Below are positions 23,199-30,750 of a stretch of 33,216 bases of DNA, one piece after another. A program made the translations under genes and the position numbers. Within the stretch, counting starts at the first letter, position 1; each line of letters starts with the position of its first letter. Below the pieces are notes generated by a model. It ran no database searches. It was not told the origin of the DNA and saw only the letters and a program-made list of their open reading frames with translations. Origin of the DNA: an uncultured Clostridia bacterium (GTDB taxonomy: Bacteria; Bacillota; Clostridia; Oscillospirales; Ruminococcaceae); contig CALWNT010000199.1 in assembly GCA_944382885.1 (NCBI GenBank), positions 1 through 33,216 on the forward strand, read 5' to 3'.

Positions 23199-25711
23199 TA
23201 CTTTTTATCCCCCTTGCTATTTTTGTTATTTTTATTATTTTTGGTTTTGTTGACAAGTTTTCCTGCTGTATTCCCTATTTTTCCTCCAATAGATTTTGTT
23301 GTTTGATAGGAATGGACGCCAGTGCCGATAATCCCATTAGGATTAAGATTTACTCTTTGAGAATTCGGTTTCGGGCTGGTAGAAGTAGGACTAGCTTGAG
23401 TATGTAGGTTAGCGATTCCATTTTCTCTGGTTCGTGCTCCGGAAAGATTTCCAAAGTTCATGTTTTGATGTTCATGACTAATTGGATGAGAAGTAGGTTC
23501 CTTTGCACGATTACTTTCTTTCATCTGATGATCTCCAAAGGGGTTATCCCCTGTCAGATTATTGTTAGTACCAGCATTTTTTTCAAAATGGGTTGCGTTA
23601 GAAGGTGAATCTCCATTTAAGTTGCTATTGAATTCCTCTTTTGAATTGTCAGAAGGCGAAACAGCATTGAAATTAGGACTATGTTCGCTATTTTCTTCTG
23701 ATATATTCTCCACTCCTGAATTACTGTTACCTATCTCATCTCCAAAATTATCCGCCGATAAGTTGCTGTCACTATCAAGCTCACCACTTTCTATTTCACC
23801 TGAAGAACTATCAGTAGGTATATCGTTGTCAGCTCCCAGGTTGCTATTTTCTATTTCACCTGAAGAACTATCAGTAGGTATGTCGTTGTCAACTCCTAGG
23901 TTGCTATTTTCTATTTCACCTGAAGAACTATCCATAGATGGATCGCTGCCAGCTTCGGAGTATGAATTATCACTATTTCCAACATTATCTGAATCTTCTG
24001 AAAAACTACTCGATGTTTGACCGTCAGAAATGTCTGAATGGCTATTTTGCTCTAAGTCGTTATGATTTTCAGTATCTTGAGATTTATTTTCCGATAGAGA
24101 CTGTTCATTGTGGCTAGTCTGATTACCAGAATTAGAGTTCTCTTTTGCCTGATTTCTTTCATTAAATTGATCGGCCACACCAGCAGCTACTCCACTTTGA
24201 GCCATAGCATTAGCTACACCGGCTTCTTTCATAGGATTAGATACATGGTTCTGTTCAGCGTTTTGTGATTGCTCTTGATTTTGCATATTTTCCTGATCGG
24301 TACTATGGTTCATATTATTTTCAGATGTATTTTGTTGGTTGGAAGAATGTCGTTGATTATCTCCATACAAATTAGATGTTCCAGAGCCGTTTCCTGAATC
24401 TCCGTTAGGAAAATGAGTGGAAAAGTTTGACACATTTCCTGAAGAGCCATTGCGGAGCTGACTTTGGAAATTACTGATTCCTTCCTTTGTTCCTGCTATT
24501 GCCCCAGCAGCACCGCCAACGGCTGCGCTCCCCAATTTTCCAAGTGAGTGTGCAGTAGACGCAACCATTTTACTTGCCATGAAAGTTGAAGCGACAGTTT
24601 GAAATCCACTTTTCAGTCCGACATCTATTCCCAATATTTTTTCAATAATATTGGGACCATCGATCACCGCAAAAGCAAAAAACAAGAGGGCAATTGCCTT
24701 AATTAAAGCGTTGCTGACCTGAGAAGAAATAAAAGCCTGGCCTAAATAGAAAAATTTAATCATAACTACTGATAAGGCTAGGGTTATATATATAGAACCA
24801 ATAGATTGTAGTATCTGTTTAATACGCTGTCCATTTGTTAAATCACTTGCCGAGAAAATAACGGCCAAGAATCCATGTACAGCCAAATCAAAAATTAGCT
24901 TTGCTACTTTATATCCCATAAAAACAAAGGCCACACCAGTCGCAATAAGTGCAATGTAGATCACAAGAAAATCAATATGATATCGGTAATACCATTCGGT
25001 CATATCGAACCCAAAAAACTTATTTGGTTTGAGTTCTTCTACTTTCATACTTCCATCTGAATTTGTTTTTAAGACATTGAAAAAGTAATCTGGTGAGTTC
25101 AAGTCCTTTTTGTCATCTTTTGTTACTTTTTCAGTAGCGTTAATGTACTGGACATTTTTGGCATTATTTTTTTTAAAACCATTGATAGCTTTACCAGATG
25201 GAGAGGTAACTGTACTGTCTTTAACCTCATACTGATTGAATCCCTGGCTGTCGATATATCTTAAATCGACAATATTATCGGCAATAATACTGTCTGAGAT
25301 ATTTTGATTAGAGCTAAGGATGTAATCTTTCCATTGTAATGTAGCGGAATTTAGCATTGTCATCAGAGAAGGAAGTGCTGTAATGACCATCACTGCAATT
25401 AGTAAATTCTGTAAAAATTTGGGCCGTTTTTCATTGCTCTGAAAAATGTATGTGATCCCTAAAAAAACAAGTGCAAACGCAAATAAAATGCCTAAAAATA
25501 GCCTTAAATTATAGGTGGAAAAAAATTTATCAATTCCGGCATAACTGGTGAAATCAATGAGTTTGTACATTTCGTCAACTAGCTTTTGGGTAGCGTCCAC
25601 AAAAAACTTTAACCCTTGAGTAAGCGCCCAGCCAACCCATATAAAGGCATCCGTAAAAATTCCAGACTGTGAAAATACATCTTTCCATTTTGACAAAACA
25701 TCTACTCCCAT
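23198..25711 (-). CDS. VirB6/TrbL-like channel protein with long low-complexity tail
   Basis: This 837-aa protein has a multi-pass membrane region (hydrophobic spans near 70-90, 101-119, 245-270, and several up to about 360), then an AG-rich linker (SAAVGGAAGAIAG) and a tail of about 380 residues dominated by Ser, Asn, Asp and Glu, ending in a Lys/Asn-rich basic segment. The layout fits VirB6-like proteins of Gram-positive T4SSs. The tail includes three near-identical 20-residue units with DSSSGEIENSNLG. It overlaps the virD4 stop by 10 bases and is coupled to the PrgI-like gene. Confidence 0.8.
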   Translation of the reverse strand: MGVDVLSKWKDVFSQSGIFTDAFIWVGWALTQGLKFFVDATQKLVDEMYKLIDFTSYAGIDKFFSTYNLRLFLGILFAFALVFLGITYIFQSNEKRPKFLQNLLIAVMVITALPSLMTMLNSATLQWKDYILSSNQNISDSIIADNIVDLRYIDSQGFNQYEVKDSTVTSPSGKAINGFKKNNAKNVQYINATEKVTKDDKKDLNSPDYFFNVLKTNSDGSMKVEELKPNKFFGFDMTEWYYRYHIDFLVIYIALIATGVAFVFMGYKVAKLIFDLAVHGFLAVIFSASDLTNGQRIKQILQSIGSIYITLALSVVMIKFFYLGQAFISSQVSNALIKAIALLFFAFAVIDGPNIIEKILGIDVGLKSGFQTVASTFMASKMVASTAHSLGKLGSAAVGGAAGAIAGTKEGISNFQSQLRNGSSGNVSNFSTHFPNGDSGNGSGTSNLYGDNQRHSSNQQNTSENNMNHSTDQENMQNQEQSQNAEQNHVSNPMKEAGVANAMAQSGVAAGVADQFNERNQAKENSNSGNQTSHNEQSLSENKSQDTENHNDLEQNSHSDISDGQTSSSFSEDSDNVGNSDNSYSEAGSDPSMDSSSGEIENSNLGVDNDIPTDSSSGEIENSNLGADNDIPTDSSSGEIESGELDSDSNLSADNFGDEIGNSNSGVENISEENSEHSPNFNAVSPSDNSKEEFNSNLNGDSPSNATHFEKNAGTNNNLTGDNPFGDHQMKESNRAKEPTSHPISHEHQNMNFGNLSGARTRENGIANLHTQASPTSTSPKPNSQRVNLNPNGIIGTGVHSYQTTKSIGGKIGNTAGKLVNKTKNNKNNKNSKGDKK
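23791..23940. repeat. 60-bp tandem repeat in the VirB6-like gene
   Basis: Two full 60-base units (23791-23850, 23851-23910) and a partial third (from 23911) share the start CTATTTCACCTGAAGAACTA. They encode 20-residue Asp/Ser-rich repeats in the cytoplasmic or extracellular tail. Units differ at only a few positions, so copy number could change by slippage or recombination without breaking the frame. Confidence 0.9.
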
Positions 25712-28074
25712 ATAGTATCAGCTCCTTCCTGTAGTATTAAATCTAAGATACCTTCTTTTTCAGATTTAGATATCATTCCGAGAGATGCAGCGTTTTCAAT
25801 TTCTGTAATAGCTTCCGAAACTGTTAAGTTTTCAACATTACGATCTTTCACAAAGAATTTCAGTTGAGATAAGATAATAGATGAATATTTCAATGCTGTT
25901 ATTTTTTGTACAGTTTCTGGACTTTCGTATTCTGAATAATATTGTTCCCCCTTTATTTCAGCTTCTCTCCGCATCTTTTTTTGTAGAAATATTTTTTGCG
26001 TATCAATACAAATATCTTCTAAGTCAAAATCTGATCTGCATTGTGCAATAAACGGAAAATCATTTAATGTATGATCGGAAGGAAACACAGTAGACAGGTA
26101 TTCATAACGATATCGAAAAGCTGTTTCGCCGGTATTAAAAATAGGATGTGCTCGAATTTTTTCATGGTTCAGAGTCCGTCTTTTAACAAATCTAATGATT
26201 ACATTTTCTCCCTCCGCTAAGTTAGCCAGTTCTTCGGCAGAAATTAAAGGACGACTTTCATAATGTTCAGTGATGGACTTATTTAGTGATAAATATTTTC
26301 CGTTACGATTTACAGTGGTAATGGTTTCAGAGCCTACCTCACTGGAGAAGTCTTTTCTGGTTTTTTCATCTGCGGAAAGAATATACATTTTATTTCCACA
26401 GTTATCTCGAATTGTTTTTCCTGCTTCTTTATATTTGTCTAATTGTGCAAATGATTGGAGCACAAAGGTATATAAAAGACCTTTACCAGCCCCTGCAGAA
26501 ACCATATTTTCAATATTGGAAAGCTGCGTCATTGAACCAAACTCGTCTAAAATATGTACTACGTTCCGAGTGCAGCATTGAGATTGACGTTGTGCGGCCA
26601 AGTTTGATAAAATAGAATAAATTTGAGAAATTAGTAAACTGACTAGAAAATGCCTGGAAGTGTCCCAATCTGGTGTTGCTAAAAACAATGCAATAGGTTT
26701 TTCTCCAAATCCGAGATCGGAGAGCTGAATAGTAGAATGTGCAGTCATTTTGGCAACATCACTGTCTGTAAAAATAGATAGTGGGCTGAACATACTAGAA
26801 TAGATACTTGCTTTTGTTCGATCAGCAGCTATTTGAACACCGAAAAATTTAATTCTTGCCATGTCATTTGAAGGACGTTCAGAGAAAAAGACATCTAAAG
26901 CTGTTGTTCCGGCGGCATCAATTTTTTCAGATGCCAAATCCATAAAAAATCGTGCTACAGCATATGGGGTTACACGTTTTTCATGTTCATAAACCGGAAT
27001 ATAATTTATATCATCCGGGATGTAAGGCAAAGATAATTGATCGGAAAGTTTATTTCCAATTCTGTTAAAATCACTTCTAGCAAGTTCTTTTTCCGATTCA
27101 GACAAGTATTGATAGGCTTGCTGTCTTTTTCTCCATTCGAGGATATATTTTGCGTTGGTTTTTTCATCTTCATCTACAGTATCGGCCACCATTGCTAAAA
27201 TCAGAGCCGAGTAGAGATCAGCAGAAGAGGAAGCCCAATATTTGGCCTCACCTTCTAATCTGGATGGATGATAAATCAATTCACTAATAGCTCTAGCCAA
27301 ACTTTCTGCATGAGAATATTGTTTGTTTTTCCATGCAGTCGTAACACCCTCAATAAAATTCATCCCTATCCCCTTTAAAGGTTCTACTAAATTAAAAAGG
27401 TATACTTCATAGCCACTTTTTTTCAAAGTTTCATAACAAGCTGGGTATAATTCGATTTTGGGGTCGTTAATAACTAAAGAGGACTTTTCAAAAGCGTTGC
27501 AATATGTCCAGATCATAGAAAAAATGGCCTGTTCACCCTTTCCAGATCGGGTCATACCAAGTATCAGATTATTTACCGGGCTATCATCGAAATAGATTAG
27601 GCCCTGATACTGGCAAACTGGAAAACCACCTTTCCCGTTTATCGGACTTCCCGATAGTAACATAGAAGGGTATTGTTCTTTTATTTCATCAGTTGTTGTC
27701 CAACGTTCATGTCCTTTTTGTCCGACATTCATATCTTTTATATGTACATTTACCAGGTAAATCAATCGAATATTTACGATGGCAATGAAAATAATCAAAA
27801 GTAAATAGAATAAAAAATATTTAATTGGATGAATAATAAATAAATTTTTCAATGAAAATAGAGATTCCAGACCCGAATAATTTGTGATCGCTTCAAAAGA
27901 ATTTACGATACAATTAAATATATAGTTGATTAAAAAAAACAAAGTAATTGAAATCGCAATACAAATTTTTTTTAAATTTTTTTTATTTGAAATAATTTTA
28001 TTTAAGGGCACTAAAGATTTTTTCTCAGAGAGCAGACCTCGTTCAATATCGTTTTTTTCAGGATTAGGCAACAT
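25702..28074 (-). CDS. virD4: VirD4/TraG-type coupling protein
   Basis: A 790-aa coupling ATPase has two N-terminal membrane spans (about 37-57 and 85-106), Walker A ILGMTRSGKGEQA (173-182), and Walker B VVHILDEFGSM (506-514). The sequence VINDPKIELY after Walker A and LQSFAQLDKYKEAG downstream are typical of the family. It brings the relaxase-DNA complex to the secretion channel. AAAGGAG precedes ATG 28074. A strong hairpin (28097-28128) separates it from the pilin-like gene upstream. The relaxase it serves is not in the window. Confidence 0.92.
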   Translation of the reverse strand: MLPNPEKNDIERGLLSEKKSLVPLNKIISNKKNLKKICIAISITLFFLINYIFNCIVNSFEAITNYSGLESLFSLKNLFIIHPIKYFLFYLLLIIFIAIVNIRLIYLVNVHIKDMNVGQKGHERWTTTDEIKEQYPSMLLSGSPINGKGGFPVCQYQGLIYFDDSPVNNLILGMTRSGKGEQAIFSMIWTYCNAFEKSSLVINDPKIELYPACYETLKKSGYEVYLFNLVEPLKGIGMNFIEGVTTAWKNKQYSHAESLARAISELIYHPSRLEGEAKYWASSSADLYSALILAMVADTVDEDEKTNAKYILEWRKRQQAYQYLSESEKELARSDFNRIGNKLSDQLSLPYIPDDINYIPVYEHEKRVTPYAVARFFMDLASEKIDAAGTTALDVFFSERPSNDMARIKFFGVQIAADRTKASIYSSMFSPLSIFTDSDVAKMTAHSTIQLSDLGFGEKPIALFLATPDWDTSRHFLVSLLISQIYSILSNLAAQRQSQCCTRNVVHILDEFGSMTQLSNIENMVSAGAGKGLLYTFVLQSFAQLDKYKEAGKTIRDNCGNKMYILSADEKTRKDFSSEVGSETITTVNRNGKYLSLNKSITEHYESRPLISAEELANLAEGENVIIRFVKRRTLNHEKIRAHPIFNTGETAFRYRYEYLSTVFPSDHTLNDFPFIAQCRSDFDLEDICIDTQKIFLQKKMRREAEIKGEQYYSEYESPETVQKITALKYSSIILSQLKFFVKDRNVENLTVSEAITEIENAASLGMISKSEKEGILDLILQEGADTIWE

Positions 28075-28096
28075 ATCGAAACTCCTTTAATTTTTT

Positions 28097-28128
28097 CTGT
28101 ACCGGGAACTTTTATGTTCCCGGTACAG
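28097..28128. terminator. Hairpin between pilin-like gene and virD4
   Basis: Perfect 13-base arms, CTGTACCGGGAAC and complement, with a 6-base loop. On the minus strand it is followed by A-rich rather than T-rich sequence and then by the virD4 binding site, so it is more likely an mRNA-stabilising or processing hairpin at the 3' end of the pilin message than a full terminator. Confidence 0.65.
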
Positions 28129-28144
28129 AGTTTGTGTATGATTT

Positions 28145-28372
28145 TTAAAATACAACATTTTGGACAATATCTTTTCCGATATAAACTGCAAGTAAGAAAA
28201 GAACGACTCCTAAGGCTATGTAAGGAACTCTTTTTTTAGCTTTCGTTCTACTTTCTTCGCCGCCTACGGAAAGGCCAATAGCGCACCCCACAACTGCTAC
28301 TGCTACTAAAACCCACGCAGCTGGCTGCAACCATGTCAAAATATTCTCCATCGATTGAATAAACTTATCCAT
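28145..28372 (-). CDS. Small two-span membrane protein, VirB2/pilin-like candidate
   Basis: A 75-aa protein with two hydrophobic spans (about 15-35 and 50-68) separated by a short basic loop (EESRTKAKKR) has the size and topology of VirB2/TrbC pilins and of the small Maff2-type proteins seen next to virD4 in clostridial elements. AGGAGG lies upstream of ATG 28372. The hairpin after it would favour higher pilin than VirD4 expression, as expected for a structural subunit. Confidence 0.6.
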   Translation of the reverse strand: MDKFIQSMENILTWLQPAAWVLVAVAVVGCAIGLSVGGEESRTKAKKRVPYIALGVVLFLLAVYIGKDIVQNVVF

Positions 28373-28446
28373 TTGTTTCCTCCTAAATTATCTTTTGTTT
28401 TCATATGGAGGGAATATCCCTCATGATATGTGGTTTATAATTCTAG

Positions 28447-29667
28447 CTAGTGTCTTTCTTCCCCTTTCTTTTTTCTTTTTCTGCTCAAAATATATAGAAT
28501 TGCTATTGCCAGCAAGACTATCAAAAGTAATCCAGCAAATACCGTAGAGACGATTGCTACAATTTCAGTAGTTGTAGAATTGTTTCCCGAAGAATCTCCA
28601 TTAAAAAGGGGAACTGGTGTCTGTACTGGTACAGGTTTTTCTACAACTTTTTCTTCCACAACTGTTTTTGGCTCACCTTCGACTACGGTTTCTTGTTGTT
28701 CTACAACGGTTTCCTGTACAACCGGAGGGGTATAGGTAGCGGTAGCTTGAACGGTATATTCTGTTTCTCCGGTAAGTTCTGGTATTTCAGAGCGATATTC
28801 AGCAACTGCGTTATATCCGTCTACGTCTGGCAATGCAACAACATCCTCATATACTGCTACATAATTTGCTGCATACCGTTCTCCATGTGCTATAGCTTTC
28901 CGATAACGAACCTCACCTACTGTGTATGGTTCTCCATCCCATTCAACGGAAGTAATCCTATATTTGTTTGTATCAAGATTTAATTCCGTTAAAAGTTCAT
29001 CTTCATACCCCTCTAAGGCCGGTTTATCTTCGTTATAAGGAATCAAATTGTCCCCCAGCACATAGTATTCTGCGTCATATAAAGAAAAGGTAATCGGAAT
29101 TTCAACATCATCTCTCCATTTCCAAGAATCCACTTCTTTTAATTCTTTGAGTTTTAATGTTGCAGGAATATCTTGCTTTGAAGCTTCATCATGATAAATC
29201 ACATTTTTTACTTCTGTAGGTTCTGGCATTTCAGTTTTGTAATCATAATCTGTGTATGCTGTTACTAATTCTTTACGATCTGTGATAACCGTTTCGGTAT
29301 ATTGAAAATCAGTTAATTTAACCTCTATTTCCTGATCTCCTTTTGGAACAGTTAATGATTCAGGGGGTTCTACATTTTTTTCATACAAATTACTATAGTT
29401 GATCTTCTGAATTACAGGCTCCGTTGTCTGTAGATTATCGGCAGATAATACTTTGTAGCTGACGTTTTTGAGATAATATGTTTTACCATTTTTTTGTGTT
29501 GTGTCATCAAAATCGTAATAGAAAGACGGTGAATCCGTGGTAAATTCTTCAGTTAGAGTAATTTCACCATCTGGATAGTCCATATAACCTTCTGTGGCAA
29601 ACGTTGATACATTTGTTGTCAATATAAAAACTATTCCTGCCAGCAAAACTAATAATTTTTTGGACAT
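28447..29667 (-). CDS. Secreted membrane-anchored surface protein of the element
   Basis: A 406-aa protein has a signal peptide (LLVLLAGIVFILTTNVSTFA, cleavage near 24), an extracellular beta-rich region with repeated Tyr/Thr/Glu-rich strands, a Pro/Val/Glu-rich linker (about 315-350, VVEQQETVVEGEPKTVVEEK), and a C-terminal membrane span (about 370-395) followed by RKRKKKGEE. No LPxTG-like sorting motif is seen, so it is anchored by its C-terminal helix. It lies just upstream of the pilin-like gene in the transfer operon. A role in mating-pair contact is plausible. GGAAGG precedes ATG 29667. Confidence 0.65.
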   Translation of the reverse strand: MSKKLLVLLAGIVFILTTNVSTFATEGYMDYPDGEITLTEEFTTDSPSFYYDFDDTTQKNGKTYYLKNVSYKVLSADNLQTTEPVIQKINYSNLYEKNVEPPESLTVPKGDQEIEVKLTDFQYTETVITDRKELVTAYTDYDYKTEMPEPTEVKNVIYHDEASKQDIPATLKLKELKEVDSWKWRDDVEIPITFSLYDAEYYVLGDNLIPYNEDKPALEGYEDELLTELNLDTNKYRITSVEWDGEPYTVGEVRYRKAIAHGERYAANYVAVYEDVVALPDVDGYNAVAEYRSEIPELTGETEYTVQATATYTPPVVQETVVEQQETVVEGEPKTVVEEKVVEKPVPVQTPVPLFNGDSSGNNSTTTEIVAIVSTVFAGLLLIVLLAIAILYILSRKRKKKGEERH

Positions 29668-29688
29668 AGTAACCTTCCTTTCCGCAAT

Positions 29689-30048
29689 CTAATATTCATG
29701 GGTTTGTGAATTATAAGTGTCTATATAGTTGACAATAGCTTGCGCTATTATCTTTGATCTAGAATAGATTCGCTTTTGTGTAGGATCGGGATGACAAAAA
29801 TCCATTAAAATTGAATAAGTCTCTTCCGGTAGAAAGAATTTTACATGAACGCTCTTTTTTTCATCAGATTGTCTTCTGTTTACGCCATCTTGCAATCCTT
29901 TTTTATGTGGAGAAAGAATATATTTCAGAATTGCTTTTTCGGCTAGAAAATTTTTGCGAACACCCGCACTATTTACAAATCTTTCAATTTCTTTGGCTTC
30001 TGATTCTGAAAATAAACCGATTACTTCAACTGTTTTTTTCTGAACCAA
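29689..30048 (-). CDS. Small possible DNA-binding protein, relaxosome-type candidate
   Basis: This 119-aa protein is basic in the middle (SPHKKGLQDGVNRRQSDEKK) with helical segments EAKEIERFVNSAGVRKNFLAEKAILKYI and SKIIAQAIVNYIDTY, resembling small ribbon-helix-helix or MobC-type proteins. The start is TTG 30048 with AGGAGGTG six bases upstream. A hairpin with a T6 run ends directly at this binding site. As the first gene of the transfer operon visible here, it could help recruit the relaxase or regulate the operon. The assignment is tentative. Confidence 0.5.
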   Translation of the reverse strand: MVQKKTVEVIGLFSESEAKEIERFVNSAGVRKNFLAEKAILKYILSPHKKGLQDGVNRRQSDEKKSVHVKFFLPEETYSILMDFCHPDPTQKRIYSRSKIIAQAIVNYIDTYNSQTHEY

Positions 30049-30066
30049 GTTTTCACCTCCTAAAAA

Positions 30067-30129
30067 AGAGCCAATAACAAATCCAGAATCTATCCGCTAT
30101 GCGGACAAATAATGTTTGTTATTGGCTCT
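30067..30129 (-). terminator. Leader terminator/attenuator hairpin with nested inner hairpin
   Basis: Outer arms AGAGCCAATAACAAA (30067-30081) and complement (30115-30129) are perfect over 15 bases and enclose a smaller stem TCCGC-TAT-GCGGA (30093-30105). On the minus strand the stem ends in T6 and then immediately in AGGAGGTG of the 29689 gene. It can terminate the upstream gene and attenuate the transfer operon. Confidence 0.7.
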
Positions 30130-30251
30130 AAAAGCTCTAACTTTCCCTGTAAACTTTAAATCATATTGTCCAGCCTGAAGCGGCTCTTTTAAGGACTAAC
30201 CAGATTTATAGCTTTTGATTCCCTTTTACAATTTCAAAATTCATTAAACGC

Positions 30252-30695
30252 CTAGTCGCCTCCTAAATGTCGGTAGTGTCTTCTCCATCTAACCCTTCTA
30301 CAAGCAGTTGATTCTTTGTACTCTATCCAGTCATTGAAATTCAAACCAAATGGCTGTAACGCTTCATCGATTTTTCGTGTTAAGTCCAAGTATCTTCGTT
30401 TGGATTTAACTAAAAGGAAAGTTTCTACAACAGAAATGAAGATTTCAATTAGCAGAACAATCCAGAAGCATTCAAAAAAATTTTTGCTAATTACTGTCAT
30501 GTCCCAAGAAATGGGTAAAAATAGCAAAAGCATCGAATAAAATAATAAAAATGCAATTATGATAAGAATTTGACAAAACAAAAAATTTCTTTGTAATGTT
30601 ATCACTTGATTTTCTGCAAATGCACTCTCCTGATATAAACGCTCAATTTCATTCAAGTCATGTTCTGAAATGAATTTTTCGTCAATTTTTCCCAT
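30252..30695 (-). CDS. Hypothetical two-span membrane protein
   Basis: A 147-aa protein has two membrane spans (about 38-60 and 72-97, FLFCQILIIIAFLLFYSMLLLF and FWIVLLIEIFISVVETFLLV) and a basic C-terminus (RRVRWRRHYRH). ATG 30695 is chosen because a G7 run (30701-30707) supplies a binding site five bases upstream; a longer frame from 30734 would begin inside palindrome C. It stands between the adhesin gene and the leader hairpin. No family is recognised. Confidence 0.6.
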   Translation of the reverse strand: MGKIDEKFISEHDLNEIERLYQESAFAENQVITLQRNFLFCQILIIIAFLLFYSMLLLFLPISWDMTVISKNFFECFWIVLLIEIFISVVETFLLVKSKRRYLDLTRKIDEALQPFGLNFNDWIEYKESTACRRVRWRRHYRHLGGD

Positions 30696-30709
30696 ATCTG
30701 CCCCCCCTT

Positions 30710-30743
30710 TTTTGACAGATGGCAATATTGCCACCTGTCAAAA
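30710..30743. repeat. Palindrome C, 34 bp, core GGCAATATTGCC
   Basis: Arms of 17 bases with one mismatch surround the same 14-bp core (TGGCAATATTGCCA) found in palindromes A and B. It lies between the adhesin stop and the next gene's binding site. Unlike A and B its minus-strand end is A-rich, so it is less obviously a terminator. Confidence 0.65.
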
Positions 30744-30750
30744 GGTCTTC

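Noticed and set aside
23791..23940. CRISPR array
   Set aside because: The repeats are contiguous without spacers and translate into in-frame protein repeats.
30067..30129. Origin of transfer
   Set aside because: It has nested dyads near a possible relaxosome gene, but the T6 tail and position before a binding site fit a terminator/attenuator better, and no relaxase is visible to match a nick site.
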